64,000 nt of DNA from DATJIG01 sp050260515 (GTDB taxonomy: Bacteria; Pseudomonadota; Alphaproteobacteria; SMXQ01), in NCBI GenBank assembly GCA_050260515.1, contig JBLNCI010000045.1, positions 1-64,000 of the forward strand, written 5' to 3'. The position numbers and the translations under genes were made by a program. Positions 63,218 through 64,000 of the stretch are shown here, piece after piece; position 1 is the first letter of the stretch; each line of letters opens with the position of its first letter. The notes under the pieces are model-generated. The model saw only the letters and a program-made list of their open reading frames with translations, searched no databases and had not been told where the DNA came from.

Positions 63218-64000
63218 CTACACCCCGAAGTACTTCGCCTGCGGGTGGTGGACGACGATCGCCGACGTCGACTGCTCGGGGTGGAGCTGGTCCTCGTCCG
63301 ACATCACGATGCCGACGCGATCGGCGTGCAGCAGCTCGAGGATCTGCCGCTGGTCGGCGAGGTTCGGGCACGCCGGATAGCCGAACGAATAGCGCGAGCC
63401 GCGGTAGCCCTGCGACAGCAGGGCGTCGATGTCCCGCGCGTCCTCGTCCGCGAAGCCGAGCTCGGCGCGGATCTTCTTGTGGACGTACTCGGCGAGCGCC
63501 TCGGTCATCTCGACGCCAATGCCGTGCAGATAGAGGTAGTCCTTGTAGCGGTCGGCGGCGAACCACTCGCGCGCCACCTCGCTCGCGCGCTGGCCCATCG
63601 TCACCACCTGCAGGCCGATGACGTCGCGCTGGTTGGCATCGACGTCGCGGAAGAAGTCGGCGATGCACAGTCCGCCCGCCTTCTTCTGGCGCGGGAAGTC
63701 GAAGCGCGCGACCTCGGTCGTGCCGTCCTCGTCGTAGAGAATCACGGTGTTGCCGCGGGCCGCGCACTTCCAGTAGCCGTAGGCCGCCTGCGGCTGCAGG
63801 ATCTTCTCCTTCGCGCACTGCTCGAGCAGGCGGTACAGCGTCGGCCGCAGCTCCTTGCGCGCCCACGCCATGTACTCATCGAGCTTGCGGCCTTCCTTCC
63901 GGAAGCCCCAGTGGAATTGGTACAGCATGCGCTCGTTGAGGTACGGCACGAGGGCCTTGAGCGACAGCTTCTCGATCACGCGCGCGCCGTAGAACGGCGG
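63218..64000 (-). CDS. metH: Cobalamin-dependent methionine synthase MetH, C-terminal activation domain (partial)
   Basis: The minus-strand frame is open to the window edge, so the start is outside. The visible 260 residues begin PPFYGARVIEKLSLKALVPYLNERMLYQFHWGFRKEG. KELRPTLYRLLEQC and CIADFFRDVDANQRDVIGLQVVTMG follow. The AdoMet-binding signature is YRGSRYSFGYPACPNLADQ. This domain reductively remethylates the cobalamin with AdoMet and flavodoxin. Whether the protein is a full-length MetH or a separate subunit cannot be seen here. Confidence 0.9.
   Translation of the reverse strand, partial: PPFYGARVIEKLSLKALVPYLNERMLYQFHWGFRKEGRKLDEYMAWARKELRPTLYRLLEQCAKEKILQPQAAYGYWKCAARGNTVILYDEDGTTEVARFDFPRQKKAGGLCIADFFRDVDANQRDVIGLQVVTMGQRASEVAREWFAADRYKDYLYLHGIGVEMTEALAEYVHKKIRAELGFADEDARDIDALLSQGYRGSRYSFGYPACPNLADQRQILELLHADRVGIVMSDEDQLHPEQSTSAIVVHHPQAKYFGV

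Overview
The window is a high-GC chromosomal segment from a member of the Alphaproteobacteria, possibly Rhodospirillales or Hyphomicrobiales; the order is not certain from sequence alone. The evidence is the rnpB-mraZ junction, a complete division and cell wall (dcw) cluster running directly into lpxC-bamD-recN-ligA, a DAP-type MurE, small DUF1127-like proteins, a HWE/HisKA_2-type sensor kinase and TTT-type solute receptors. I see no insertion sequence, prophage, CRISPR array or tRNA gene.

Layout. 1-7.4 kb is metabolic and sensory: a partial fused HyuA-HyuB (5-oxoprolinase type) gene leaving the left edge, a DUF4383 membrane protein, a sensor kinase and two divergent TTT/Bug periplasmic binding proteins. 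7.6-14.8 kb holds a hybrid PAS sensor kinase and two tandem TPR proteins with SPINDLY/OGT-like (GT41) catalytic domains. 14.8-18.0 kb holds a DUF4337 membrane protein, an AmpD-like amidase and an S10 carboxypeptidase. rnpB (RNase P RNA) sits at 18.03-18.41 kb, followed by the largest gene-free stretch (about 410 bp), which carries MraZ-box repeats and a promoter.

18.8-43.5 kb is one co-directional block: mraZ-rsmH-ftsL-ftsI-murE-murF-mraY-murD-ftsW-murG-murC-murB-ddl-ftsQ-ftsA-ftsZ-lpxC-bamD-recN-ligA. Most neighbours overlap by 1-4 bases, so translation is probably coupled. The block supplies lipid II precursor synthesis, the septal synthase pair FtsW/FtsI, the Z-ring (FtsA/FtsZ) and its periplasmic partners (FtsL/FtsQ), then the committed step of lipid A synthesis, outer-membrane assembly, and DNA repair and ligation.

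43.5-64 kb is mixed: a DUF454 protein, an aminopeptidase P with an extra N-terminal region, two small DUF1127-like proteins, PrmA, UvrD/PcrA, an HtrA-like protein without a catalytic triad, DUF2214, a GGDEF protein, and a potassium module (Kup next to a KdpE-like regulator and a shortened KdpD-like kinase). Two small envelope proteins, a TPP riboswitch with thiC, a GT2 glycosyltransferase with rfbD and rfbC (dTDP-rhamnose), and the C-terminal activation domain of MetH complete it.

Most of the window is ordinary core genome. The observations most worth following up are the pseudoprotease, two near-identical FNR/FixK-type palindromes upstream of unrelated genes, the Kup/KdpDE arrangement, the tandem DUF1127-like pair, and the repeat structure between rnpB and mraZ. 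I did not find a clear case for a wholly new system.
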